From JBOHRN01 sp050732775 (GTDB lineage: Bacteria; Gemmatimonadota; Gemmatimonadetes; Longimicrobiales; Longimicrobiaceae), in NCBI GenBank assembly GCA_050732775.1, contig JBOHRN010000023.1:1-64000 (forward strand): a stretch of DNA of 64,000 nt, given 5' to 3'. How positions within the stretch are numbered: the stretch's first letter is position 1; each line of letters starts with the position of its first letter. Below, piece by piece: positions 33,748 through 41,695 of the stretch. Both the position numbers and the translations under genes were made by a program. Below the pieces are notes generated by a model. It did no database searches, was not told where the DNA came from, and worked only from the letters and a program-made list of their open reading frames with translations.

Positions 33748-34560
33748 ATGCCGCCACCCATTCCCCCCGCCACCTTGGAGGGTTGGTACGCCCTCCATCA
33801 GGTGCTGGAGACGGATTGGGTGGCCCTCGGCGCCCTCCCGGGCGGCAAGCGGGAGGAGCTGGCCGGTGAGCTAGCGGAGCTCTTTTCGGGACCGGTCGAG
33901 CCGGGAGCGGGGTGGAGCACGACGGCGCGGCTGGCGGGAGGCGGGGCCGATTGGCTGGCCGTGCACCTGCGCCCCACCCTGGAGGAGCTGGCCGACCTTC
34001 AGCTCCGGCTGCGCGGGAGCCGGGCGGGGGGGTACCTCCATACGGTGTACGACTACCTGTCGGTGACCGAGGCCGGGCTTTACGGGCTCACCGCAGAGGT
34101 GGCTGGGGAGGCACTCCCGGGCGAGAAGGGCTTCGAGGAGCGACTCGCGGCCCGGGTCCAAGCAGAGCGGGAGAGCGGGTACGTGCGCTCCCGGCTGTAC
34201 CCGGAGCTTCCGGACGAGATGCGCTACCTCTCCTTTTACCCGATGTCCAAGCGGCGCGAGGGTGAGCACAACTGGTACACTCTGGGGATCGGCGAGCGGG
34301 CCGCGCTGATGCGGGAGCACGGTGCCACCGGCCGCCGCTTACGCGGGCGGGTGGCCCAGATCATCACCGGGTCGGTGGGTCTCGACGACTGGGAGTGGGG
34401 AGTCACTCTGTTCGCCCGCGACCCCCTCGACCTCAAACGGCTAGTGACCGAGATGCGCTACGACGAAGCCAGCGCCTTGTACGCCGAATTCGGACCCTTC
34501 TTCACCGGGGTGCGCTTCGGCCCCGGGGAGTGGCAAAAGCTCCTCCACACAGAGGTGTGA
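33748..34560 (+). CDS. hemQ: Coproheme decarboxylase HemQ (ChdC)
   Basis: A 270-residue chlorite-dismutase-fold protein. It oxidatively removes two propionate carboxyls from coproheme to give haem b, the last step of the coproporphyrin-dependent pathway. Signatures: LSFYPMSKRR with Tyr164 as the expected catalytic tyrosine, EHNWYTLG, HGATGRRLRGRV with His191 as the likely iron ligand, and the C-terminal YAEFGPFFTGVR. The ATG at 33748 gives the usual N-terminus. It heads a tight six-gene run with mlaE, mlaF, mlaD, lysC and asd. Confidence 0.9.
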   Translation: MPPPIPPATLEGWYALHQVLETDWVALGALPGGKREELAGELAELFSGPVEPGAGWSTTARLAGGGADWLAVHLRPTLEELADLQLRLRGSRAGGYLHTVYDYLSVTEAGLYGLTAEVAGEALPGEKGFEERLAARVQAERESGYVRSRLYPELPDEMRYLSFYPMSKRREGEHNWYTLGIGERAALMREHGATGRRLRGRVAQIITGSVGLDDWEWGVTLFARDPLDLKRLVTEMRYDEASALYAEFGPFFTGVRFGPGEWQKLLHTEV

Positions 34561-34564
34561 GCGG

Positions 34565-35356
34565 ATGAACGGCGCGCGCGGATACTGGGAACGGCCTCTG
34601 GGGTGGCTGGGAAGCTACTCGCTAGGGTTTTTCGCCGCCTTCGGCCGCTTTGGCCACTTCGTGCTGGAGACGGGGCGGGCGGTCCCCGACCTGCGCACCT
34701 GGATGCCCCTGGCCGTCGGCCAGATGCGGCGCTTGGGGGTAGACTCCATCCCCATCGCTCTCTTTCTGGCCTCATTTACCGGTATCGTGCTAGCCCTCCA
34801 GGCCTCGTACACCTTCACCGGAGCCATCCCCCTCTACTTCGTGGGCACGCTGGTGGCCAAGACCATGGTCCTGGAGCTGGGGCCGGTGCTCACCGGGCTG
34901 GCCCTCTCCGGACGGGTGGGGGCCAACATCGCGGCCGAGTTGGGCACCATGCGGGTCTCCGAACAGATCGACGCGCTCGAGACCCTCGCCTACAACCCGG
35001 TCTCTTACCTGGTGATCCCGCGGGTCCTGGCCGGCACGGTGATGTTTCCCCTCATCGTGGTCTTCGCGATCATGATCGGCCTCATCTCCGGGCTGTTCAC
35101 CGCCGTGAACCTGCTCGACATGTCGGTGCAGGAGTTTACCCGCGGTGCCCGCCTCTTTTACGAACCGTTCGACATCACCTACGCCCTCATCAAGACCACC
35201 TCGTTCGGCTTCATAGTTACGCTGGTGGGGTGCTACGAGGGCTTCACCAGTTCGGGCGGGGCCCAGGGGGTGGGTGCTTCGACCACCCGGGCGGTGGTGG
35301 TTTCGAGCATGTTGATTCTGGTGCTGGACGCCTTCTGGGCGGTGGTGCTGCTGTGA
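34565..35356 (+). CDS. mlaE: Mla phospholipid ABC transporter permease MlaE
   Basis: A 263-residue MlaE/YrbE-family permease with five to six helices: GVDSIPIALFLASFTGIVLALQASY, GPVLTGLALSGRVGANIAAELGTMRVSEQIDALETLAYNP (family signature) and SFGFIVTLVGCYEGFTSSGGAQGVGASTTRAVV. Together with MlaF and MlaD it moves phospholipids between the inner and outer membranes and keeps outer-leaflet asymmetry. It starts 4 bp after hemQ and overlaps mlaF at GTGA. Confidence 0.94.
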   Translation: MNGARGYWERPLGWLGSYSLGFFAAFGRFGHFVLETGRAVPDLRTWMPLAVGQMRRLGVDSIPIALFLASFTGIVLALQASYTFTGAIPLYFVGTLVAKTMVLELGPVLTGLALSGRVGANIAAELGTMRVSEQIDALETLAYNPVSYLVIPRVLAGTVMFPLIVVFAIMIGLISGLFTAVNLLDMSVQEFTRGARLFYEPFDITYALIKTTSFGFIVTLVGCYEGFTSSGGAQGVGASTTRAVVVSSMLILVLDAFWAVVLL

Positions 35357-36150
35357 GCATCGTTATCGACGAGCTTCACAAGAGCTTTGGGCCGAAAGAG
35401 GTCCTCAAGGGTATCTCGCTCACCGTGGAGGAGGGGGAGACGGTCTCGCTGGTGGGCTTCTCCGGCTCGGGAAAGTCTGTTACCCTCAAGCACGTGGTCG
35501 GGCTCTTGCTCCCCAATTCGGGCTCGGTGCGGGTCGACGAAGAAGAAGTCACCGAGCTCACGCGCGACAAGCTCTACCAGCTGCGGCGCCAGGTGGGCTA
35601 CGTATTCCAGTTCGCGGCCCTCTTCGACTCGATGAACATTCACGACAACCTGGCCATGGGGCTCATCAAGCAGGGCGACCTCTCGCAAGAGGAGATCGAC
35701 CAGCGCATCGAAGAGTCGCTCTCCCTGGTGGACCTGGATGGCTTCGAGAAACGCCTCCCGGCCGAACTTTCGGGCGGTCAGAAGAAGCGGGCCGGGCTGG
35801 CGCGGGCCATCGCCTTCCGCCCCAAGTACCTGCTCTACGACGAGCCGACCAGTGGCCTGGATCCGGTCACCACCACGGTAATCGACCGGCTCATTCGCAA
35901 AATGAAGGAGGAGCTGGGGGTGACCTCCCTGGTCATCACCCACGATATCAGTAGTGCGTACCGGGTCAGCGACCGGGTGGCCATGCTCTATAAAGGGCGG
36001 GTGGTGGAGGAGGGAACCCCCGATCAGATACGCGCCTCGGCTAGCCCCATCGTACGCGGTTTCATGGAGGGGAAGCCCGAGCTTATCGAGTCGGACGAAA
36101 GCGGTGACGAGAAAGAGGAAGAAGAAGAAGAGGCGGAAGACGAAGGGTAG
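35353..36150 (+). CDS. mlaF: Mla phospholipid ABC transporter ATPase MlaF
   Basis: A 265-residue ATPase. Walker A GFSGSGKS at 35-42, Q-loop in YVFQFAALFDSM, signature ELSGGQKKRAGLARAI, Walker B YLLYDEPTSGLD and the switch histidine in VITHDIS are all present. Start is the GTG at 35353 that overlaps the mlaE stop codon (GTGA). The last ~20 residues are strongly acidic (DEKEEEEEEAEDEG), an unusual tail for MlaF. Confidence 0.94.
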   Translation: MSIVIDELHKSFGPKEVLKGISLTVEEGETVSLVGFSGSGKSVTLKHVVGLLLPNSGSVRVDEEEVTELTRDKLYQLRRQVGYVFQFAALFDSMNIHDNLAMGLIKQGDLSQEEIDQRIEESLSLVDLDGFEKRLPAELSGGQKKRAGLARAIAFRPKYLLYDEPTSGLDPVTTTVIDRLIRKMKEELGVTSLVITHDISSAYRVSDRVAMLYKGRVVEEGTPDQIRASASPIVRGFMEGKPELIESDESGDEKEEEEEEAEDEG

Positions 36151-36186
36151 CCGGTGGTATCCATTCGCACTCGCTGAGACAGACGG

Positions 36187-37290
36187 ATGAAATACAAAAA
36201 CGAGGTAATGGTCGGCGTCGTGGTGCTCGCCAGCTTGGCGCTCATCGTGTTCGGGGCGTTCTGGTTCTCGGGCGCCCAATGGGGACAGGAGAAGACCGAG
36301 CTGGTGGCCAGCTTCAGCGAGGTAGGCAACCTCCAGGAGGGAAACCCGGTCTTGTACCGGGGGGTGAGCGTCGGCCAGGTCACCGAGATCGGGCTTTCCG
36401 AGGCGGGTGACGGGGTATACGTAACCCTGAACGTCTCCTCGGAGGTAGAACTCCCGCCCGACCCGGCGGTGACCCTGGCACCGGTCTCCCTGTTCGGAGA
36501 TTGGGCGGCGCAGATCGTCTCCCAGAGCGCCGAGCGCGAACTCACCTTTACCCGCACCACCTCGCCCGACATCCTCCCCGGCGCCACCGTCCCCGACATC
36601 TCCCAGCTCACCGCGGTGGCGGCGCGCATAGCGGGCGACCTGGAGATCTTGAGCGACCGGGTAGCGCTCGCCTTCACCGAGGAGACCGCCATCAACATCC
36701 GCGACGCCGTGGACGACATCTCCGAGGTCACCGCCCAGGTCTCCGGCTTCGTTGAGCAGCAGACCGTCGCCTACCGCGAGGTCTCCCGCAACGTGATCAC
36801 CGCCACCGAGCGTATCTCCAGCGCCACCCTAACGGTGGAGCGGCTGGCCACCTCCGTGGACCAGGCCATCCAGCAGGGAGACGTGGAGGCGATCCTGGCC
36901 AACGCCCGCCAGGCCAGCGAAGGGCTCAGGGAGCTGAGCGAGCAGCTCAACGACGCCGCCTCCGGGGTTCCCACCCTGATGGCGCGGGCCGACACCACCC
37001 TGGCCGGGCTCGGCCAGACCGCCGACAACGTGAGCGCCTTCATCGACGTGCTCGAGCCGCAAGTGCGCGAGCTGGGCCCCACCCTGGTGGAGGCGCGCCA
37101 GGCCATGGGCACGCTCCAGCGCGCCCTGGCAGCGATCGAGCAGGGAGACGGCACCCTCGGCCGGCTGATCGAAGACCCCACCTTGTACGAGGAGACCCAG
37201 GCCGCCGTCGCCACCTTACGGCGCTTCCTCCTGGACCTTCAGCAGGACCCCGGCAAGTACCTGCGGAATATCGAGGTATTTGAGGAGTAA
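36187..37290 (+). CDS. mlaD: MCE-domain lipid-binding protein MlaD
   Basis: A 367-residue protein with an N-terminal membrane helix (residues ~6-28), one MCE domain (~35-125; FSEVGNLQEGNPVLYRGVSVGQVTEIGL) and a long C-terminal helical region with heptad-like patterning and repeated ASEGLRELSEQLNDA-type helices. MlaD forms the periplasmic hexameric ring above MlaE. It is longer than the E. coli protein (183 residues), so the extra helices may build a needle toward the outer membrane, as in longer MCE proteins. It follows mlaF by 36 bp. Confidence 0.93.
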   Translation: MKYKNEVMVGVVVLASLALIVFGAFWFSGAQWGQEKTELVASFSEVGNLQEGNPVLYRGVSVGQVTEIGLSEAGDGVYVTLNVSSEVELPPDPAVTLAPVSLFGDWAAQIVSQSAERELTFTRTTSPDILPGATVPDISQLTAVAARIAGDLEILSDRVALAFTEETAINIRDAVDDISEVTAQVSGFVEQQTVAYREVSRNVITATERISSATLTVERLATSVDQAIQQGDVEAILANARQASEGLRELSEQLNDAASGVPTLMARADTTLAGLGQTADNVSAFIDVLEPQVRELGPTLVEARQAMGTLQRALAAIEQGDGTLGRLIEDPTLYEETQAAVATLRRFLLDLQQDPGKYLRNIEVFEE

Positions 37291-37295
37291 GCCGC

Positions 37296-38537
37296 GTGCC
37301 CCTAATCGTCCGCAAGTACGGCGGCACCTCGCTGGGCACACCCGGCCGTATCCGGACGGTGGCCGGTCGCGTAGCGCGGGCGCGGGCGGGCGGGGACGAC
37401 TTGGTGGTGGTGGTCTCGGCCATGGGCAGCGCCACCGACGAGCTTATCTCCCTGGCGCGTGAGACCGCCGGCCACGACCTGGCCGCCAGCAGTCACCCCC
37501 GTGAGTTCGACATGCTGCTCAGCGCGGGCGAGCGCGTCTCCATGGCGCTCCTGGCCATGGCCATCCGGGAGCACGGCACCGAGGCGATCTCGTTTACCGG
37601 CAGCCAGGCGGCTATCATCACGGACGAAGCCCACACCTCGGCCCGCATCACCGAGGTGCGCGCGGAGCGGGTGCGGAAAGAGGTGGGGCGGGGGCGCGTG
37701 GTGATCGTGGCCGGTTTTCAGGGGGTGAGCCGGCTGCGCGAGGTCACTACCCTGGGCCGGGGCGGCTCCGACACCACCGCGGTGGCGCTGGCGGCGGCTC
37801 TACCCGCAGAGCGCTGCGATATATACACCGATGTGGAGGGAGTCTTCACCGCCGACCCCCGCCGGGTACCGGAGGCCCGTCGGATAGGCGAGCTCTCGTA
37901 CGACGAAGCGACCGAGCTGGCCGCGGCCGGGGCACGAGTCATGCACCCCCGGGCCTTGGAGATCGCCTCCCGCTTCGGGGTGGCTGTCCGCGTTTTCTCC
38001 TCCTTCGCCGAAGAGGGAGACGCGGCCGTGGGCACCCTTATTCACCGAACCCCCCGCAAGGTGGAAGGACTCGTTCTTACCGGCATCGCGAGCCGGCCGG
38101 GCCAGGCCAAGCTGGTGGTGCGCGGACTGGGAAAGGGGTTAGAACCGCTCACCCGGCTCCTCTCGGAGTTGGCCGGCGCCGGAGTGAGCGTCGATATGGT
38201 TTCGGAAGCGGGAGAGGGGGCGCGGCTGCAACTCTCCCTCTCGGAGGAGCGGCTGGACCAGGCCCGCGCCCTTTGCGAAAGGGTGGCCCCAGAGGCGACC
38301 GTCTCGGCCGAGGGGGGGCTCACCCGCGTCTCTCTGGTGGGGAGCGGCATGCACGACCGGCCCGGCGTCTACGCTCGCGCCTGCGAGGCGCTGTTGGAGT
38401 CCGGGGCCCGGCTGCACGGGGTCTCGACCTCGTCCATCTCCATCTCCCTGCTCATCTCCGGCGACGCCGAGGAGCGCGCGCTGCAAGCCCTCCACCGCTG
38501 CTTCGAGTTAGACAGAGTCCCCGAAGCGGCGCCGTGA
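37296..38537 (+). CDS. lysC: Aspartate kinase
   Basis: A 413-residue monofunctional aspartokinase, first step in lysine, methionine, threonine and diaminopimelate synthesis. The N-terminal VRKYGGTSLGT and the substrate loop TLGRGGSDTTAVALAAAL are intact, with FTADPRRVPEARRI after. Two ACT domains occupy the C-terminal ~150 residues and imply feedback control by amino acids. GTG start at 37296, five bases after mlaD; the stop overlaps asd at GTGA. Confidence 0.94.
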   Translation: MPLIVRKYGGTSLGTPGRIRTVAGRVARARAGGDDLVVVVSAMGSATDELISLARETAGHDLAASSHPREFDMLLSAGERVSMALLAMAIREHGTEAISFTGSQAAIITDEAHTSARITEVRAERVRKEVGRGRVVIVAGFQGVSRLREVTTLGRGGSDTTAVALAAALPAERCDIYTDVEGVFTADPRRVPEARRIGELSYDEATELAAAGARVMHPRALEIASRFGVAVRVFSSFAEEGDAAVGTLIHRTPRKVEGLVLTGIASRPGQAKLVVRGLGKGLEPLTRLLSELAGAGVSVDMVSEAGEGARLQLSLSEERLDQARALCERVAPEATVSAEGGLTRVSLVGSGMHDRPGVYARACEALLESGARLHGVSTSSISISLLISGDAEERALQALHRCFELDRVPEAAP

Positions 38538-39499
38538 AGGTCGCGGTGCTGGGCGCCACCGGCGCGGTCGGCCGCACCATGCTACGGCTTCTGGAAGAGC
38601 GGAGGGTACCGGTGGAGGAGCTCCGGCTCTTGGCTTCTCGAGGTTCGGCCGGGAGCGGGCTCCGTTGGGGGGGCAGACGGTACGCGCTGGCCGCTCCCGC
38701 GCCGGGCTGCTTCGAGGGGATCGACGTGGCCCTCTTCTCGGCGGGCGCGGAACTCTCCCTGGAATGGGCTCCGCCGGCCGCGGCCGAGGGGGCGGTGGTG
38801 GTCGACAACTCTTCGGCGTGGCGGATGGACCCCGAGGTACCCCTAGTGGTCCCGGAGGTGAACGGAGAGCGCGCCGGCAACCGCCGCAAGGGGATTATCG
38901 CCAACCCTAACTGCTCCACCATCCAGACCGTGATGGCGCTCAAACCGATCCACGACGCGGCCGGGCTGGCGCGGGTGCTACTCACCACCTTTCAGTCGGT
39001 GAGTGGGGCGGGGCAAAAGGGGGTGGAGCGCCTGCGCGCCGAGCAACGCGAAGAGTCCGCCGGCGGCTCCCCCTTCGGAGCACCCATCGCCGGAAACCTG
39101 ATCCCCGCCATCGGCGAGCTGAAAGGGGACGGTTGGACCGAAGAGGAGTGCAAGATGGCCCGCGAGACGCGCAAGATCCTCGAGCTCCCGGAGCTCCCGG
39201 TGGCGGCCACCTGCGTACGGGTGCCGGTAGAGGTGGGGCACGCCGTCCAAGCCACCGTGGAAACGGAGAGGGAGCTCTCCCTTGAGGAGGCCCTCAAGGT
39301 AATCGCCGCGTTTCCGGGTTTACGCGCCCAGGCCGGGGGAGCGCCCACCCCGCGCGAGCTGGCCGGAACCGATACGGTGGCGGTGGGGCGCGTGCGCCGG
39401 GACCGCGACCTGCCCCGCACCCTGCACCTGTGGATAGTGGCCGACAACCTGCGCAAGGGGGCGGCCACCAACGCCGTGCAGATCGTGGAGGGGCTGTAA
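38534..39499 (+). CDS. asd: Aspartate-semialdehyde dehydrogenase
   Basis: A 321-residue NADPH enzyme that reduces aspartyl phosphate made by the upstream kinase. The Rossmann start KVAVLGATGAVGRTML, the active-site Cys127 in IANPNCSTIQ, and the VRVPVEVGHAVQATVE histidine region are complete. Start is GTG 38534, overlapping lysC. Placing lysC-asd directly behind the Mla genes links cell-wall precursor (diaminopimelate) supply with envelope maintenance, though the order may be chance. Confidence 0.95.
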   Translation: MKVAVLGATGAVGRTMLRLLEERRVPVEELRLLASRGSAGSGLRWGGRRYALAAPAPGCFEGIDVALFSAGAELSLEWAPPAAAEGAVVVDNSSAWRMDPEVPLVVPEVNGERAGNRRKGIIANPNCSTIQTVMALKPIHDAAGLARVLLTTFQSVSGAGQKGVERLRAEQREESAGGSPFGAPIAGNLIPAIGELKGDGWTEEECKMARETRKILELPELPVAATCVRVPVEVGHAVQATVETERELSLEEALKVIAAFPGLRAQAGGAPTPRELAGTDTVAVGRVRRDRDLPRTLHLWIVADNLRKGAATNAVQIVEGL

Positions 39500-39510
39500 G
39501 GCCACCGTTA

Positions 39511-39526
39511 GCCGGAACTCTCCGGC
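39511..39526 (+). terminator. Short stem-loop after asd
   Basis: GCCGGA and TCCGGC form a 6-bp perfect stem around ACTC, starting 11 bp after the asd stop codon. The following CCCGCTTT is a poor U-tract, so it is at best a weak terminator for the hemQ-to-asd run. Confidence 0.35.
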
Positions 39527-39686
39527 CCGCTTTCGGGTGTGGCTCTGCTCCCGTCTAGCGCCATTTCATTGAGCGTACGCCCTCCCGGAACCCGGCGCTA
39601 GGCGACGGGTACGAAGCCCCCAATAGCTGAACCGGGCGTGATTCGCGCGCCGCGGAATCGAGCTCACCGAGCAAGGAAGAGTAGCC

Positions 39687-40247
39687 ATGAGAACCTTCAT
39701 CCGAACCGCCCTGATTCTGGCTTTGGCCGCGCCCGCCGGGCTGGCCGCGCAAGAAGCGCCCGCCAACCCCCAGGCCGACCCCGAAGTGATGGAGATAGTA
39801 GCCGAGATGCAGCAGCTTCAACAGGAGCTTCAGAGTGTCCAGCAAGAGGTCATGGCCGACCCCGAGGTACAGCAGGAACAGCAAGCCCTGACCGAGCGCA
39901 TCCGACTCGCCATGGCCGAGGTAAGCCCGCAACTCGAGCAAGACGTGCAGCGCATGGAGCAGCTCCAACAGGAGGTCCAGGCCGCCCAGGAAGAGAGCGA
40001 CCAGGAAAAGGTGCAGCAGCTCTTCGCCGAGGCGGAGAGTATCCAGCAGCGCTTGCAAGTCGCCCAAACGAAGGCGTTCGAACGGCCCGAGATCGCGGCC
40101 GAGGTCGAGGCGTTCCAGAGCGACATGGAGGCGCGCATCGTGGAGCACGACGCAGACGCCGAGCGCCTGTTGGCCCGGCTCCAACTGCTGGAGCGGCGGT
40201 TGATCGAAAAGATGGAGGAAGCTGAAGCCGACCAGCCGCAAGAGTAA
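39687..40247 (+). CDS. Secreted glutamine-rich coiled-coil protein of unknown function
   Basis: A 186-residue protein. A signal peptide (MRTFIRTALILALAAPAGLAAQE) is followed by an almost entirely helical chain rich in Gln and Glu (MQQLQQELQSVQQEV, QQEQQALTERIRLAMAE, RLLARLQLLERRLIEKMEEAE), with heptad spacing of Leu, Val and Ile and no cysteine. It is likely a periplasmic or outer-membrane-associated coiled coil. An AAGGAAGAG ribosome-binding site precedes the ATG, and a strong terminator follows, so it is a single-gene unit. No family recognised; Skp-like or prefoldin-like shape is possible only by analogy. Confidence 0.75.
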   Translation: MRTFIRTALILALAAPAGLAAQEAPANPQADPEVMEIVAEMQQLQQELQSVQQEVMADPEVQQEQQALTERIRLAMAEVSPQLEQDVQRMEQLQQEVQAAQEESDQEKVQQLFAEAESIQQRLQVAQTKAFERPEIAAEVEAFQSDMEARIVEHDADAERLLARLQLLERRLIEKMEEAEADQPQE

Positions 40248-40275
40248 GCGGCCAACGGCTCGCGCCCCTTACCGT

Positions 40276-40306
40276 AGAGCGGCCTCCCGGGGAGGCCGCT
40301 CTTTTT
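40276..40306 (+). terminator. Strong intrinsic terminator after the coiled-coil gene
   Basis: AGAGCGGCCTCC pairs perfectly with GGAGGCCGCTCT around a 3-base loop and is followed by five T. It is the clearest intrinsic terminator in the window. The T-run overlaps the stop codon of the convergent aminotransferase gene (TAA at 40305-40307). Confidence 0.9.
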
Positions 40307-41660
40307 ACCGCCGGGAGTCCAGTACCCCAACGATCACCCCGATACCGTGGTCGAGCTGCTCCCCGCTGATGGTGAAGGGGGGCGAAAGCGAGATCACGTT
40401 GCCGTGGACGCCCCCGGCCAGCACGATCACCCCCCGGCGGAGAGCTTCTACCATTACCGTTCGGGCCAGCGCCGCGTCCGGCTCCCTGCTCTCGCGGTCG
40501 CGGAGTAACTCCAAGCCGATCATCATCCCCCTCCCACGTACCTCTGCTACTCGCGGGTGACCAGCCAGCCGGCCGTCGAGCTGCTCCAGCGCCCGCTTTC
40601 CCAGTCGGGCGGACCTTGCCACCAGGCTCTCGCCCTGTAGCACCGAGATGGAGGCGAGAGCGGCGGCGCACGTCACCGGGTTGCCCAGAAAAGTGGAGGT
40701 GTGGAGGGCTTCGCCGCTAGAGCGCGGCCAGCAGTCCATCGCTCCGGGGGTGCCGATGCACGCCGCCATCGGTAAACCGCCGGTGAGGGCCTTGCCCACC
40801 AGCAGGAGGTCCGGGACCACCCCTTCGTGTTCGCACGCGAACCAGCGGCCGGTACGCCCGAAGCCGGTGTAGACCTCGTCCAGAATGAGCAACAGTCCGC
40901 GCCGGTCACAAACGCGGCTGAGCTCTCGCAGAAAGCCGTCGGGGGGCACCAGCACGCCGCCCCTGCCCTGCACCGGTTCGGCCAGCACCGCGCCGACGTC
41001 GGCGTGCTCGTCCAGGAGCCGTTCCACCTCTCGCAGAGAGCCAGCCAGGCACTCCTCCGGGGAGCCCTGGAAACCGTACGGCTCCGGGTAGGGGGCCAGC
41101 ACGGCCGTGACCGGGAGTTGGGCTTCGAACGGCGCCCGGAACCAATCTCTTCCGGAGACCGCCAGCGCCCCGTAGGTGAGCCCGTGGTAGCCGCCCGCAA
41201 AGGCGAGCACTCGCGGCTTGCCGGTCTTCAGGTATGCGGTCTTGAGAGCCACCTCGACGGCTTCGGCCCCCGAGCTGGTGAGGACGGTAACGCCGAGGTC
41301 TCCCGGCGTGACCGCGGCCAGGGCCTCGAGCAACCGGACCTTGAGCTCGGGCGGGTGTACGTCTCCCATGCCGTGGAGTAGCCGCCCGGCCTGTTCGCGG
41401 ATCGCTGCTACGACGTGGGGGTGGGCGTGGCCCACCCCGGCAACGGCGAAGCCGGCGGTCAGGTCCAGGTACACGTTGCCGTCTACGTCGCGCACGTTGG
41501 CGCCCCTGGCCTCGCTCCAAAAGACCGGAAAGTCGTCCGCGAGGTGGGTGACGTTTGGAGATTCCACCCGCCCGAGCGCCTCGGCCAGGGCGCGGGAGCG
41601 GGGTCCGGGGAGAGGGGCACCCACCTCGGGGAGGGCCGGCCCGAAGGGGTAATCCGTCAC
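40305..41660 (-). CDS. Class III aminotransferase (4-aminobutyrate aminotransferase-like)
   Basis: A 451-residue PLP enzyme of the ornithine/GABA aminotransferase class. Markers: DVDGNVYLDLTAGFAVAGVGHAHPHV, VTVLTSSGAEAVEVALK, AGGYHGLTYGAL, LLLILDEVYTGFGRTGRWFACEHEGVVPD and LLVGKALTGGLPMAA, whose Lys forms the Schiff base. The substrate is not certain; GABA or another omega-amino acid is likeliest. A GTG at 41660 is chosen because it precedes the conserved start YPFGPALPEVGAPLPGPRS; the frame is open far upstream into the next gene. It lies 35 bp downstream of the orphan gene at 41696-43204. Confidence 0.88.
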   Translation of the reverse strand: MTDYPFGPALPEVGAPLPGPRSRALAEALGRVESPNVTHLADDFPVFWSEARGANVRDVDGNVYLDLTAGFAVAGVGHAHPHVVAAIREQAGRLLHGMGDVHPPELKVRLLEALAAVTPGDLGVTVLTSSGAEAVEVALKTAYLKTGKPRVLAFAGGYHGLTYGALAVSGRDWFRAPFEAQLPVTAVLAPYPEPYGFQGSPEECLAGSLREVERLLDEHADVGAVLAEPVQGRGGVLVPPDGFLRELSRVCDRRGLLLILDEVYTGFGRTGRWFACEHEGVVPDLLLVGKALTGGLPMAACIGTPGAMDCWPRSSGEALHTSTFLGNPVTCAAALASISVLQGESLVARSARLGKRALEQLDGRLAGHPRVAEVRGRGMMIGLELLRDRESREPDAALARTVMVEALRRGVIVLAGGVHGNVISLSPPFTISGEQLDHGIGVIVGVLDSRR

Positions 41661-41695
41661 GCCGCGGTTTGGGCCAGGGCTAAGGGGCGGGGGAG

